From positions 5,332,001 through 5,396,000 of the forward strand of contig OZ234493.1 of the NCBI GenBank assembly GCA_965153455.1: 64,000 bases of DNA, given 5' to 3'. This document shows positions 48,301-60,621 of this stretch, piece by piece. Numbering within the stretch: the first letter of the stretch is position 1; each line of letters starts with the position of its first letter. The translations under genes and the position numbers were made by a program. Below the pieces are notes generated by a model. That model searched no databases. It was not told where the DNA came from and saw only the letters and a list, made by a program, of their open reading frames with translations. The stretch comes from Sphagnum compactum (Eukaryota; Bryophyta; Sphagnopsida; Sphagnales).

Positions 48301-50794
48301 TTCTGTGCTGCATCCCTCTTCTTTACCGTTGCATGAAGTTTGGTTGCATTGTATGCCATCTGTCCATCTCCAATATCCTAGTTTAGTCTTGATTTGTCTC
48401 TTGCAGCTCAATGATCACCATAACACCCTCTCCTCTCTAATAATGTAGCTTCAGCCCCATTCCAGAACCGAAGATACCTTCCATCTGAGGTTCATATTGC
48501 TGTTATCAAAAATCCCACTAGCTCTGAACCCCACTGGGAAACATAATATTAAATAAAACCAAGAAGAAAGACAGCATTGCTACAGACTTCCTTGGCATCC
48601 TAAAGATGCAGGAGATATTTCTCACAGAGCTACCTTTTTCAAACTCGTCACTCATATGCCATTATTGACTCTCCTAATCCTACATGACTTGAAAAAGCCA
48701 AAGAAAGTTGCAAATCTACATACTTGATGTGTAAGGTAAGAATCTGGATGGTTCTTAAGGAAGTAGCTCTCAACCCGAGTACTGATGGGTTCTTTCCCCA
48801 CATCTGGGACCTGGCGAACCATCACCTGCAACCAGCCAAATTTGCACAGCCCTCTTTATCAGTTCTCCTGTGACTCAGGATCCTCACAACAAGCAGGTTT
48901 CACACCAGACCCAGTCAGCAAGCGTTTACAGAGAGCTCATTCATCTACCTTCACCATAATCAAGCATCACTGGTTGCCATGAGAGAGAAACCCCCTACAC
49001 TGATTGGCTTGCTATCAAGCACAGATTCATTCAGTCAGTAGAAAGCACATATCATATTAAATTAGTGAAAATGACATTAGTGCACAGTTTGGTTATAAGA
49101 TTGACAGCTATGGGCCAGAGTGGCAAATCCCATGGCTCCAGAAAAAGGAATTATCTCAGTTCAGAACTGGTTGCATTGCTGGGCAAACCTGATCCCTCTA
49201 CAACTTCACCATTTGACTTTGTCATATCTGGACTGCTCTTAGGATCATGTCTCTCAGCTGGCACATAATTACTAGACAATCCTCTGGAACTGTACAACTG
49301 CCTTTGTTGCATTTTTCTGACATCATTTATCCAATCCAGTTCATCCTCATAGCAGGATGAAATAAACACCCTACACTGATTGGCTTGATGGACAGCTCAG
49401 ATTTGTTCAGCCAGTACAAAACAACTGTCATCTTAAAGTAGTGAAACATGACATCGGTCCCCAATTTGGCTAGAAGGGGTGGAAACCTACTGTAAATTGG
49501 TCAGGCCGTCGCTTTTCACTTTTAAGAAAAGAAAGGCGCAAAGCTACAATACTCTTGTACTCCATGAAGAGAATGAAACAGGTCCAAGCTGTGAACACAT
49601 AAGACATTACCAAGTGCGCCCAAAGCCTGAACCAAGCAGATCACAAGAACCAAAATCAATCTGCCATTTACCAAACAACTGCAGTTGATTTTCTAGACCA
49701 CTCTTGTTAACAATAAAACTTCACTTATGGATTGCCAGATGAAAATCATGAGAAATAAACAAAACCTTAGCTCAGAGTTAGGACCTCCAAACCTTATCAT
49801 CCTGGATGATAGCAAACACTATCCAGATAATGCACAAGCAAGTACTTCACAGCAGAATAGTGTAGACGGACCTCATTGACCGCTTAGACACATTTGACAT
49901 GGAAAGCCTGTCAATGCTGCTGTCTACCCAATCTGAGTTAACTGAGGCTCCTCCTCCTACATTTATAGGGACCAGGATTGCAAAGCCCAGAATCATCACA
50001 GGAACAAATATCTTCAACCTGCCACATTCAGAACAGCTCCCCATCATTAGCTTCCCTTCCATTCTCTATGTGAGTACCTGAAGATGCATATTCAAGAGAC
50101 TGCATATCAACTTTTTAAGAATGTGGCCAGCACCTGAATCATCACTGCACTTCTGATGCTAGATCACCCAACTGAATAGAATCAACAATGGACCACCTTT
50201 CCTCCTACCCTAACCTTCACTTCCCCTCCCCTCACCAAACTTAAGACAGCTAATATGAAGAGGATTTAGAGCACATGAGAGTGGACGAAAGTAAAAGAGG
50301 ATCATCAAACTGAACTACACATGGGAAAAACAGGGGAGAGGGTGAGGTTGAGGATAGGACTGGGGGTTTGTTGGGGGGGACGGGGAAGGAGGCTCAGCAG
50401 GGGGTTGTCAAGGAGAAGAACCACGCAAAAAAAACTCTTGTCCATGAAAGTGAAAATTGATGGATGCTCACCCAACCAAATAGATGTGGAGATAGACTGC
50501 AGAATCCAAGCCTGCATGCTTGATAATCTCCTCTTCAGTCTTCCGAAGTGCTGATCTTGCCCAGTGGAAAACCCTGAGATATTGATATATGTCCATGTTG
50601 AAATATACACCTCTATGTTTCAGCTGGGGTGGACCATATGGTCTACGCTTTCGAATGCCTTTAAGATACAACTTGGGATAATATACGCGATCATTGATCG
50701 GCTGCACACTGAATACAATAAACCCAAGGAGAAACACACTTGTGATACCAATGTTGAAGAGGGCAGACACACCTATCTCTTGAAGTGTCGTCAT
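42307..50794 (-). CDS. OSCA1: OSCA1/CSC1-type hyperosmolality-gated channel with a giant repeat tail (11 exons)
   Basis: OSCA channels are membrane-tension- and osmotic-stress-gated, calcium-permeable channels. Exons on the - strand are 50794-50472, 50018-49872, 49626-49491, 48825-48724, 48359-48240, 47737-47657, 46907-46567, 46300-46052, 45593-45269, 44824-44522 and 44373-42307. All junctions keep frame, giving 1,397 residues against about 770 in Arabidopsis OSCA1.1. The start MTTLQEIGVSALFNIG matches the family. Residues 1-709 carry the whole channel: N-terminal membrane helices, a cytosolic loop (RRPDQFTVMVRQVP, TGFCGLFGQQVDAIEYY, PAAFVSFKTRWGAAVCAQT), and the pore-region helices (LVFFYMIPIVTVQSLANL, GLILKAFLWLLPRI, ANFFITYIMLDAW, PFIVLFFGFGFVVYRHQ), ending RFEPAFKHYPLE. 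Exon 11 begins with the conserved DAMEKDTVEKEKEPDLNL and LRNAYKNPDF, then adds about 655 residues unlike ordinary family members. The tail is described separately. Confidence 0.93.
42514..43530 (-). repeat. Type B repeats in the OSCA tail (L/F-S-R-A-x-T-I/L, six to seven copies)
   Basis: Counting from the exon 11 Met at 44367, cores lie at residues 280 (LSRASTIG), 416 (LSRARTIGAL), 441 (FSRAKTIGTV), 513 (LSRAKTLDTV), 538 (FSRAKTLGAI), 593 (degenerate, FGHSRTVAMI) and 613 (FSRANTLSSL). Three are followed by REIS or REVS. Five have a hydrophobic residue at -5, Arg at -3 and a hydrophobic residue at +4 around the Thr, which is the classical AMPK/SnRK and CDPK consensus. Phosphorylation is inferred from sequence only. 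Confidence 0.88.
43186..44115 (-). repeat. Type A repeats in the OSCA tail (SPLIFRRGTFY-like, about eight copies)
   Basis: Within exon 11, counting from its Met at 44367, cores occur at residues 85 (SPLTFRWGAFF), 122 (SPLTFMHGWFY), 165 (SPLIFRRGTFY), 207 (PPLVFRRGTFY), 249 (degenerate, SSRLQVFYDG), 300 (SPLIFRRGFFY), 352 (SPLIFRWGTFY) and 384 (ANLKFRKGRFY). Spacing is 32-52 residues. Most are preceded by a Ser/Glu/Gly-rich stretch (ESPG, ESVG or ESIG) and followed by a run of Asp and Glu. The central copies also carry an S-x-T-[IL]-G-S block in the spacer, so the ancestral unit was probably about 42 residues. The repeat is clear at the protein level. What it binds is unknown. Confidence 0.9.
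48826..49490 (-). other. OSCA intron 3 with an internal direct repeat
   Basis: This 665-bp intron has GTAGGT at its 5' end and TTGCAG at its 3' end. It contains an imperfect direct duplication of about 115 bp, 48982-49100 and 49366-49480. Both copies share CCCTACACTGATTGGCTTG and later blocks ending in TTTGGTTATAAG or TTTGGCTAGAAG. Open frames inside it are chance. Confidence 0.6.
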
Positions 50795-52240
50795 CTCTTT
50801 GGAAACCCTGAGTTTCTGGCTCAACTGCAATCTGCTCAGGCTACACACCTAAACCCTAATCCAATTTACTGTTGAAAAGAAAATTTTGCAAACAATAATT
50901 TTCTGCCTGACCAACTAGGTATTCTGCTTCCTCCCTCCTTCTGCCCACTTAAAATCACTTTGGTGAGACGCCTCCTTCCCTTGTTCTCAGCTTCTCTTAG
51001 GCTCCTGCTGGTCAACAGTCATTCCACTACGTGTTGAAATTTGCTTGCTTACAGAGATCTTCACCGCCAATCAATGCCTTGGCGGAAAGAGAGCACTACT
51101 TGACTATCATTAAGGTGTGTGTTTGTCGCACTGCCAATGAGAGACTGTTCCTGATTTTATTTTATTTCTCTGATTCACTATTGCAATCTGCTTGTCCACC
51201 GTAGCATATCTTGCCTGTGCAATCACAAGTGTAGGTCCAAAATGTAAGAGACTGTAGATAACTTCTGCTACGACAAATTCACATATTCATATCAAAAGGA
51301 TATACGCTTGCAGAATGGAGCTTGAATGATGAGTTGCAGCGAGCGAGAAATTGCATTTATTGACCGGAAGATAGGAATGCCCTCAGCTAAGATGAGTCAT
51401 GCAGAAACTGAAGACAAAAACACTACAGAACTAAAAACGTGAAAGCCGCCTCGGACAATCACTGCAAACGACACTACGAAACAGAGTCAACTGCAATACG
51501 CGCAGACTATCACTGACGACTCGTGACAAGAACTTTGCTACTGTTGTAGAAACAAGAGCTACAAGGTAAAGAAACTTACCTCTTGCAGTTGCCGATCTCA
51601 GAAGCTGATTTTCAATGAAAGAAGTCGAAAACGCAGCTCGCTCGCGTTGCACGCTAACGCCTTTCGGTGCAAAAAGCAAAGAGACAAGAGCGTTTTTTTT
51701 TCCCGCAAAAGGAGTAGAAACAATCGAACATGTATTTGAAATTCTTCTTACATCAAAAGGACGATGTTTGTGGACTCTTTGAAAATCATCAAATCACAAA
51801 CGCAAAACCACCGCGCGCAGCGCACAACGATACAGTGCAAACGCAGAGCGGACCAGGCGGCCGAGAGGGAGAGGGGGAACTGTGAAGACGACTTTTCCGC
51901 CGCATAATTCGCTGTTCTCATTCCTCGTCGGAAAAAGTGGGGCGCCATTCTACGCTCGCCGCAAGTCATCATCCCTCAACGATGCATTTTTTCGTCCACA
52001 TTGGCGGCATCCTGTCATCCAAGCGCCGGTAGTTTACGACAGAGAATAATATTACGTAGTTTCCGTGCCCCTGTGGATAGCCAGCCTGCGAACACGGAAC
52101 TGCGAACATGGGAACAAGGCAGTGCGGCGAGTTCCCACACCATTAACGCCAGGCTGGCGACGGACCAGCGTTGACCAGAGTATTGCGGCAGAGACTAACC
52201 ACTCCGGCGGGCACCGGGCAGGAAATTAGTAAAAGATGGA
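50795..52240 (-). promoter_or_regulatory. Leader and promoter region of the OSCA gene
   Basis: This stretch upstream of the OSCA start codon has no recognisable gene. The part from about 51790 to 52215 is richer in GC and CpG than the surroundings, as is usual near a plant transcription start. The start itself and any leader intron are not resolved. Confidence 0.35.
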
Positions 52241-53990
52241 AATCAAAGTAAGACCAGTACACGCCTATGTATGTACAAACCATACACATGTATTTGCCTA
52301 TGCACAGTAACTAGCATGCGCTCAAGCCAGTTACCGAACATCATCAGCATTCCTTGTGTGGATCAAGATGCCCTCTTTTCATCCATGCAGAGTGCGAATA
52401 TGAAATTTTCATTCAAGCAAACAAAGGTTATGGAAACATTGGGCCAATGAGAGTTGGCCCAAGGTGGTACCTTGTACTAACTAGTAGGTTGCTGATGAAA
52501 CAAAAGATCAAAGGTTATGGACTAGTAACCAGCCAGAGCATGATGTATATGTAGGCTATTGAAGTGTGTGAGCACTGAGAGACTATCCAGGATAACCAGC
52601 CTACTCAAGCTGGCCATCAAACATATATCTGACTGTATGTCACTACCAAGCTTAGCTTCTGGGTTACAGGACACAAAAGAAGTGTGTGTTATGAGGTTCA
52701 ACCAAGTAGCAACCAGGAATGTGAAAAAGGTAATTTGGTAGGTACACAAATGTCAAAAGGAAGGAAGATAAATGATATAAGTGGGGAGCGCTCGTGTGCT
52801 GCCCTGTTAACAAGACACTCTCTACAATCACTAATGGGCTGTAACTTGTGACTTGATAACCATTGAGATTCTCACATGGGATGGGTATGGAGGTACTTAA
52901 TACTTTGTTTGCTTTCGTTTTTTCTTTGGGTTGTGTTTGCTTGTGCCCTCGTTTGCCTTGTACTTTTGATAGATGGGTTCCGTCCTTGATTTTTTTATAC
53001 AGGGTTTTTCTTCTTTGCATATAATTCTTGCTACTTACATAGCTACTTACATATGATATTTTACCCACTTACAAAGGTAGTGTGAGAAGGAAATAGGAGG
53101 GTTTACAGATAGGTTACCATAGTGGAAAAACTCAGTTGCCGTTCATCCACAATGGATCCTAACAGGCTTTCCAATGGATGATAGTACACTGGTGAGTGGT
53201 ACTAGAGTCACATACATAATCCCCAACTAACCCACATGAGATTTGGAGGTTGTACAGATTCCAGTACCAAATAGAGCATGCAATTTTTGTGTGATATTTG
53301 GAAAATCTAAAGAATGAAATCCACATTATTTTCATGTAAGTAGGATGCTCCTTCACAAGTTTGAAAGAAAACATATCTCCTCCTTCCCCCTGAGACAAGA
53401 ATTCTTTTAAAAAGATCATCCTGGAAAATTCTCTGTTTCCAAAGGAAACCTCACTCTTATTACCCCGGAGGAATTTGAAGTTGAAAATCTGACTCATTGA
53501 CTGAAGGAGAAATCCTCTTCCAAGACTTTGACCTTACCAACCATTGTTTAGCTGTTCACAATCTGGGCCCACAATCTGTCTGTTGACTGTTAGGGAATTA
53601 CATCCCTTGAGGTTTCTATTTTCAGGGCTGGAGTGAACCAGCAGCCACCAGTGCACCAGTTTAGGATGAGGCCGTTCAAGCTGTTTTGGGGATGAACCAA
53701 AAACACATCCTTTTCCCCAGCCCAAGGATTTTTCAGCCCCCTTATCAACCCAAAATTTTCCCCTCCTACCTTCCTCTCTCCCTCACCTCATTTCCCGCTC
53801 ATTCCATCTCGAGAGCTCCTGAGCTTGAGTAGCACAGAACTTCGAAGAGACGTGACACAAAAGGCTTGAGGAACGTGAAGAGCTCAACATTTAAAGAATG
53901 TGGAGAGGAGAAGGCAAGAGGAACGCTTCATCTCAAATGCAGAAATGAGAGAAGAAAGGTAAGTTCCCTCCTTTCTTTTCATTTTTTTCT
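52241..53990. other. Gene-free spacer
   Basis: Only short open frames occur, the largest at 52664-53068 and 53159-53497 on the - strand, and none has a recognisable domain. The right end is pyrimidine-rich (CCTACCTTCC-type), and this block recurs in the repeat region that follows. Confidence 0.45.
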
Positions 53991-54900
53991 TCTCCATGGT
54001 TTTTTTTTCTTTTCTTCTACTTGAGAAGAAAAGACACTATTGTTTTCTTCTTTCATTTTTTTGTTTTTGTTTGAAGCGAAGAAGGTGATGACATAAGCGT
54101 GTCGTTGCCTTTTTTCCTCTATTTTTTGTGGCGAACAAGGCGACGACAACAAGCTGGTTACCATCCCAAAATTTTCCCCTCCTACCTACCTCCCTCTTAC
54201 CTACCTTCCCCCCCTCCTACCTCCTTCCTACCTACCTACTTCACCTCATTTTACGCTCACTCTATCGTTAGAGCTCGTGAGAGCTTGAAGTGCAAGGGCA
54301 TAATTAAGAGCCAAAAGTGGGAAGGCAGAAATGGCAACCAAGAAAAAACGTTTAAAACGAAAGGGCAGAAGTGGGAGGGCAGAAGAGGGAGGGTAGAACT
54401 AGGAGCCAGAAGTGGGAGGGCAGAAGTGGCAGCCAGGAGAAAACGTTTAAAACAGAAGGGCAGAAGCGAGAGGGCAGAAGCGGGAGCCAAAAGTGAGAGG
54501 GCGGAGTGGGAACTTGAAGGTAAGCTCCCTCCCTTCTCTTGGTTTTTTTTTGTTGTTTTCTTGTGTGTTTTGTCTTCTCTGTGTTGGAGAAGAAGAAAAC
54601 AATGTTAATGCGCCATTGTTTTGTTATGTGGTGTTGCAACAAAAAGGGCGACGACAATAAGTTTATGTTTGAGAAGAAGAAGACGACAATGTGTCGTTGT
54701 CTTCTTTTGTGGTGGTGTTGCAACAAAAAAAACGATAACAACTTGTTGTCGTTAACTTCTTCTGTGTTAGAGAAGAAGAAGACAATGACAATGCACCATC
54801 ATCTTCTTTTGTGGTGTTGTTGTAGCGAAGAAAGTGACAATAGCTTGTTGTCGTCGCCTTCTTCTTTGTCTTTGAAACAAAGAAAAAGATGACGGCGTTG
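53991..54900. repeat. Minisatellite region with two kinds of repeat
   Basis: A purine-rich motif close to GGGAGGGCAGAAG recurs several times at about 54314-54505, mixed with GGGAGCCAAAAGTG and AAACGTTTAAAAC blocks. Around it is an array of about 80-100-bp units with AGAGAAGAAGAAGAC, TTGTGGTGTTGCAAC, GACGACAA and CTTGTTGTCGT blocks in order. Clear units start near 54583, 54667 and 54763, and a diverged one near 54020. The 169-codon open frame at 54099-54608 is low-complexity and follows the repeat, so I do not call it a gene. Confidence 0.7.
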
Positions 54901-55710
54901 GGTCTTAATGTTTAGGGCGTGGGAAGCATGCCTCAAGATGCAACATCATGGATGGAGAAGGATGAAGATTTACAAGAGATGATTTGATCCACCCATTCTA
55001 CATATGCACGACAATTGAAAATGGCATGGGATGTCGAAAATTGGGATCGAGAGTCCACTAAAGCAAGTCGAACACAAAAGTTGATAGATGTATTGGATTT
55101 TCATGAATCTAAATTGATTCATGGAAATTAAGAAAAAATAATAATCAATGTTTATTTATTTTTGTAATTTTGTTTCATCCAAGGTTGTTAGGATTTAATT
55201 TGGTGGTTTTTGGATGTTTATAGGGTTCAAGGCACAACAAAGGAAAAGTTTGTTGCAAATGTAATTTAGGTTGAAATGTAACACCTATAACACCACCATC
55301 TGTACACTGTTCTTCATGCAGCAAAGGTTGCAAATGCAGCAACTACTTACCGAGCTAAACATAGGATTGTAGATAATGATATGGTTTAGGCTTTTCACTT
55401 TATATAGTTAGCTAGGTTTTTTCAGCCCTTTCATTTTTTGAACTACCCAATTTTGAACTTTGGTCCTTTGATATATTATAAATAACCTTTTTTTATTGGG
55501 TTCTTTAACATTTTTTGATCCACCGATATTTGTAAATTTTTTATCAATATAATATTTTCTTCTAATCACATTTGTTTGATGGGTATATGGTTAATTATAT
55601 ATGTCTTTTTTTCATAATCTTTTTAGTGCTTTAGATGTAAGAAAAACTTAATAAGCTCATATGAATAGGTAACATTAATTTGTCTAGGGTTTACAAAAAT
55701 CAAAATGAAC
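54901..55710. other. AT-rich spacer
   Basis: No gene is visible. A stretch near 54914-55150 has a slightly coding-like look (including a block reading MAWDVENWDRESTKASRTQ near 55022) but has no intact frame and matches nothing I know. Confidence 0.4.
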
Positions 55711-55715
55711 ATTAT

Positions 55716-55990
55716 GCAATACCTATATCCTTTTTATGATAATTTCTATACGACCATTTCAAATATGCAATACCCACATATCGGTTTCATAAATAATTAT
55801 TGGTTGTTTACATCCATTGCAATACCCGCATATATGTCTCGTAAATAGTTGCTAGTTTTTTTACATCCATTGCAATATTCACATACAGGTATAGTAGTTG
55901 ATCCGTTTAACATCCATTACAACACCTACATATAGGTCCATAAATAGTTGTTAATTTTTAACATCTTTTGCAATACTTGCATATAAATTT
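55716..55990. repeat. Tandem array of about 45-60-bp units with a GCAATACCCGCATAT core
   Basis: Five to six degenerate units each begin with a version of GCAATACCCGCATAT, continue with GGTTTCATAAATAGTTG and end with TTTACATCCATT. They start near 55716, 55766, 55820, 55871, 55918 and 55970. Confidence 0.75.
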
Positions 55991-56373
55991 CCATTGTAAT
56001 ATTTATGGGACTCATATGACATAATAATCTAGTCTAAGTATCAACAAATAATGTCATAATTAAGGAGTTACTAAAAATTATTTCAGATAATGTAAATGAT
56101 TGATTATAATATTTAAACAATCATTTATTTCTTAATATTAATTAACTGATTATTTGGTTGAACCTTAATTATTCAGATAAATAAAATTAGATCTAAAAAT
56201 CAAATCAATAATTTGATATTTAATTTTTTATCTTAATTAGATTTTTTATGTTGATAAGTTATTCAAATTATTTTAAATAATTATTCATGATATATTAATT
56301 GTCATAAAATTGATTTAGGTATATAAAGAAACATATTTTGGGTACCCAAACCACTTATTTTGAAGTGATCTTA

Positions 56374-56680
56374 CATGTGGGTATTGCATTTAGGGTTGAT
56401 TCTTCACCTAAGGTTGTCTAAATCACCTATGGATTATTTCAAAAATGAACTTGCATGCAAATACTGCATATAAGTTTTAGTTTACATTAAAAGGTCACTC
56501 AAATTTCATACTAGTTATTTCGAAATGACCCTACATGTGGGTATTACATTTAAGGTTGGGTTTGCACCTCAGGTTACCTAAACTACCTATGGGTTATATT
56601 GAAACGAACTTGAATATTGGTATTGCATTTAAGGCTAGGTATTCATATAATTTTGCAATACCCGCACACGTACTTATTTT
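56374..56680. repeat. Second cluster of the same core, inverted, about 80-bp units
   Basis: Four units carry the complement of the first array's core: GTGGGTATTGCAT or close variants, at about 56379, 56455, 56537 and 56617. Each is followed by a version of TTAAGGTTGGGTTTGCACCT or a decayed form of it. A last copy in the original orientation (GCAATACCCGCACACG) lies near 56656. Confidence 0.7.
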
Positions 56681-59600
56681 CACCGATTAGAAATTTGGCC
56701 TTAATTTTTTGAATAATTAAATAAAAATTGTAACAAAACACAAAAGAAGATATGTCTCTTACCATTTGGTAATATTTCCAAGTTAAGTTCTTTCACTTTC
56801 TTTAAGAAAATATAAAATGACATTACATTGTTTCACATATGTTTAAGCCCTAAAGATTTTGCCCAAAATGCACCCTGGATTTATTTTAATTATTACAGAC
56901 TTGTAAAAAAAATGTTAATTAATTTATATGTCCCAAACTCTAAATCTAAACCATAATTTTAATATTAAGTAGTAAATTTTACATTAAACCCTAACCCCTT
57001 ATATCATTAATGTGACCAATTTTGCATTATGTTCATTTTTATGTATGTTAAATCATACTATAAGGTGAATAAATAATTTTGAAAACATGAATTTAATGAT
57101 GTATGGGCGGGGTTTAGGGTTTTAGGATGTCTTACAAAATCTTGAAATACATCAAGTTGGCTAAACTTGTTTGTGCAAGTAATTGATTTTATTGAAGATG
57201 ATCATTGTTTTTCTATATTGTTGACCTTCATGAAAATTACACTATAAAATTGATTAGCCATGCATTTGGAGCTTGTCATTTGCATGTTCAACCATAAGTT
57301 TTTCACTCTATGTAACTTTCCTTTTAGAGTAGTAATTCAAAATTGGAAAGAAATCAAAACTCAATACAATGTAGAAGGTTAAAGCTTGAAGCAAGAGTTT
57401 GATGGTTGAAAATTAGATCATGACAAGGCTATTAATTTTCAATTTTTCTGGTTTTGATATCCCTCCTATCTCTTCCTATTTTTAAAAATTTATTTGAAAT
57501 ATGAATGCATGATTATTGTTAAGAAGTTTTAGATGATTTGTTCAAGCAGGCAACAATAATAACCTATTTGAATTTTGATTAGTAACGTGAAGATGTACCC
57601 TTTGTAACCATGGTTTTTTGTAATTTGCATCCAACCCCCTCGTTTAAGCTTGTAGGATATGTTTTTGCATTCAATATTACCAACTAATTTTTTTTTTGGT
57701 GCACACCTATTAAGGTTTATGTTGCAATGGGCAAGGGCTTTTCTTATTGACATTCAATTGCCAATACAACATGTTATCAAAAATTAAATGTAAATAACAT
57801 TTGTTCAAAATTAAAAAAATTCAAGTTAGAATGATGCGTTATAATTGTAATTGTGGTTCAATATTTTTAAAAAACCAAATTAGACATGCTCATTTTAAAT
57901 CTTAGAAAAAAAACCACACATTATCCCACCTTGTAGTTGGGCGGATAAACACTCCATGTGTCCATGTGACAATTAAAGTTCTAACAAGTATTGGCATGTA
58001 ACAAATTTAGCTAAAAATGAAAACTGAAAAACAAAACATTAGTACCAATGTGGGTGTTAGTTCACCCAAGGCATAAAATCATCCACTAAGCTAACCTATT
58101 AGTAGCATTTCGCGTGAGTGCACCCATCTCCTTCCACCCCCTTCCCTTAGTATTCCCGTCGGCGAGTTAACATTGTGTTATTAATTGATGGCATTCACAC
58201 ATTGGTGAATGTGGTGATTGCCAACCCCACTTGATTAAATTTGGTCTCTCAAGTTGTTTCATCTCATGGGGTGGCCATGATGGTGGCAACTCAAGCAAAA
58301 GAAGGATTCTATCATGATTGACAATCAACAAACATGTTTTTTCCGATTGCCATAGAGGTTTTTGGGTGCCTACACCAACAAGTGGATGATTTTTTCCATT
58401 GATGTGCTAGCATATATGATTAGCTAAGGGCACTGGTGGCCTTCCTTTTATTGTTATACTTGTTTTTATAGGTAGAGATTGTTGATAGTTTTGCAGAGAG
58501 TGCAAGTTGTTTTTATTTTGAAGTGCTCTGGCATAAGTGGTGCGGATTCTTTTAGGCTTACTATGCTTTCAAGTTCCCTTTCCTTCTTTCATATGCTTTT
58601 TACGATTGGTCAAGATTCTAGAGCATCATTTGTTCCATTGCCCCCCTTATCCCCTTTGGGGTTTGTGTGTTTTTGGCTCGGACTCGGGGTCCTCTTTCTT
58701 ATGCTTCCTTCCCCCCCTTTGCTTCATGTTTCGTTTAATAAAGTTTACCAAGTTTCATCATACTATAGTAGAATAGCCCATGAGTAATCACTTAAAGGTT
58801 TTGTGACCTAGGATTTAATAACTGTGCATTTTTTCACAATGGTTTTCAAAGAACTTAGGTGAAGCACTAGTCTAAGCACTAGTGACCATTTAACCTATTC
58901 AATTGGAACCATATGATGTTTTCCACACCTGCAAGGACTTGGGAAACCTTTAATTTGGTCGTGTGGTAGGTTCTTCAGGCCTTTGATTAGCTTTGATAGA
59001 ATGCTTTAAGAAACTAATACCCACTATGTCTACAAGTTGAATTTTAAATCTGATTTTTGCAATGTCCTTTTTTTTATTGGTTTTAGGGTGATATACATTG
59101 GGCTGGAGTTTGGGACTAATGGTGAATATTTTGTATGCAATGGAGGCCCTATATTAACTTCAGGATGTAACATAATATAGGCATCAATACAGTAATCTTT
59201 ATTCTGACAAGTTACTTGCCTCCTCCAAGTATAAAAGATAGTTGTTTCCTTCTAATTAGCTTTTTGGTTTCAAATATAGTCAGATCATCATGGTCATTTG
59301 ATAAAGAATTTTTCTTGAAAACATTGCAAGGACATTGACCATTTTGAAGCATGCTAAACCCACTACAAATGACCCATTTTATATTGCGCCTACATATGCA
59401 AAAATTTAGCCTGAGACCATTTTCCAAAAAGCAAATGAAGAAAAAAAGACATGAAAATTTTTGCTTAAAAAAATAGCCAGTTGTCCTTTCATGTTCTTTT
59501 ATTGTTGTGAGCAGAAGAAATTTAAGATACATGGTGCTCATTTCGACAGTTTACCCAAAACCAAACAATCATGATGAAATAGTCTTTGTCATACAATAGT

Positions 59601-60621
59601 TACATTTCTAAGCTTGAATTGTTGCTAAAAGTTTATTGCCAAAATCCTTCTGAGTGCACCTTCCATTTCCTTTTTGTCACCCTAAACCTTTTTCTATCAA
59701 AGTCCTTTTGAGTCTACTTTTAAAACCCTAAACCCATTACCACATGCAGACATTCTTCTCTCCTTTACTTCCATTCTTTTTTTGCATCGCCATCTGTAGA
59801 CAAATTGATTTCTATTCTTTTATCTCTCCCCTTCCAAACACACTCATGCACCCTAAACCCTAAACCCAGACCCTTACCCCCTCCTTTATTCTTGTTAAGA
59901 AGAGGGTTGCAACCTAGTTGGGACATGTCCAGCAAGTTGCATCCTTGCCATTCTTTGCTGTGTAGATGTGATTACTAAACCAAACCTTTTATAACCTAGA
60001 GGATGGGCTCGAAATCATCTTCTAAAATTGTTGTGGAAACATTCACTAACAACTTTAACTTTAGTAGTAAACCATGTTTGATTGAACCTAGTTCTCTGCT
60101 CCTTTTTCAATGATCATTTGAGCTATGTGTTCATTTGGGGTAAGTGTATCTTGAAACCTTTTTTATCTTTTCTCCTCCTTTTTTGCTTTGAATTACCTAA
60201 CTTTGTCCGCAACCTTTTTGTCCATTACTTTTTGCTTAAGCACAACTAAGTATTAATCAAATGTCACAACATGTGAGTTAAAGTAGTCTAGTAATGGTTC
60301 CTTCCCAAGAGTTTTCTTTGTTGGCAATCATGGCAGAAATAAAAAATTTGCTAATGCAAGAACTTGTTGGAGTTTGGTATGAAACATTTAGGTCATTTGA
60401 TTCAAGACAAGGATCTTTTAAATTCACAACTAATTCATGGTTGGTTGTTGGGGTGGTAGGGCTACATGGCATGTCTACATAATAATGAGGTGTGGGTGAA
60501 GGGGGCCATACACCTCTAGTGTGAATTACTATAATTATTACTTGAAAAGTTCTTACAATATTCAATAACTATGTGACAACTTTAACTTCATCCTCACTGT
60601 CATTGATTTGCATTGTCGTAT
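56681..60621. other. AT-rich gene-free region
   Basis: No domain-bearing open frame was found. Telomere-like CCCTAAACCCTAAACCC lies at about 59870-59887, with a single AAACCCTAA nearby at about 59723, but these are too few to be a telomeric array. The ORF-like stretch at 58479-58787 is hydrophobic and low in complexity and is not called. Confidence 0.45.

Noticed and set aside
54099-54608. 169-codon open frame as a gene
   Set aside because: The peptide follows a minisatellite, is low in complexity and has no recognisable domain.
55716-56680. CRISPR array
   Set aside because: The units are degenerate, AT-rich, without constant repeats and unique spacers, and the DNA is plant nuclear.
59860-59890. 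Telomere or interstitial telomeric array
   Set aside because: Only about two and a half CCCTAAA units are present; this may at most be a telo-box type motif.
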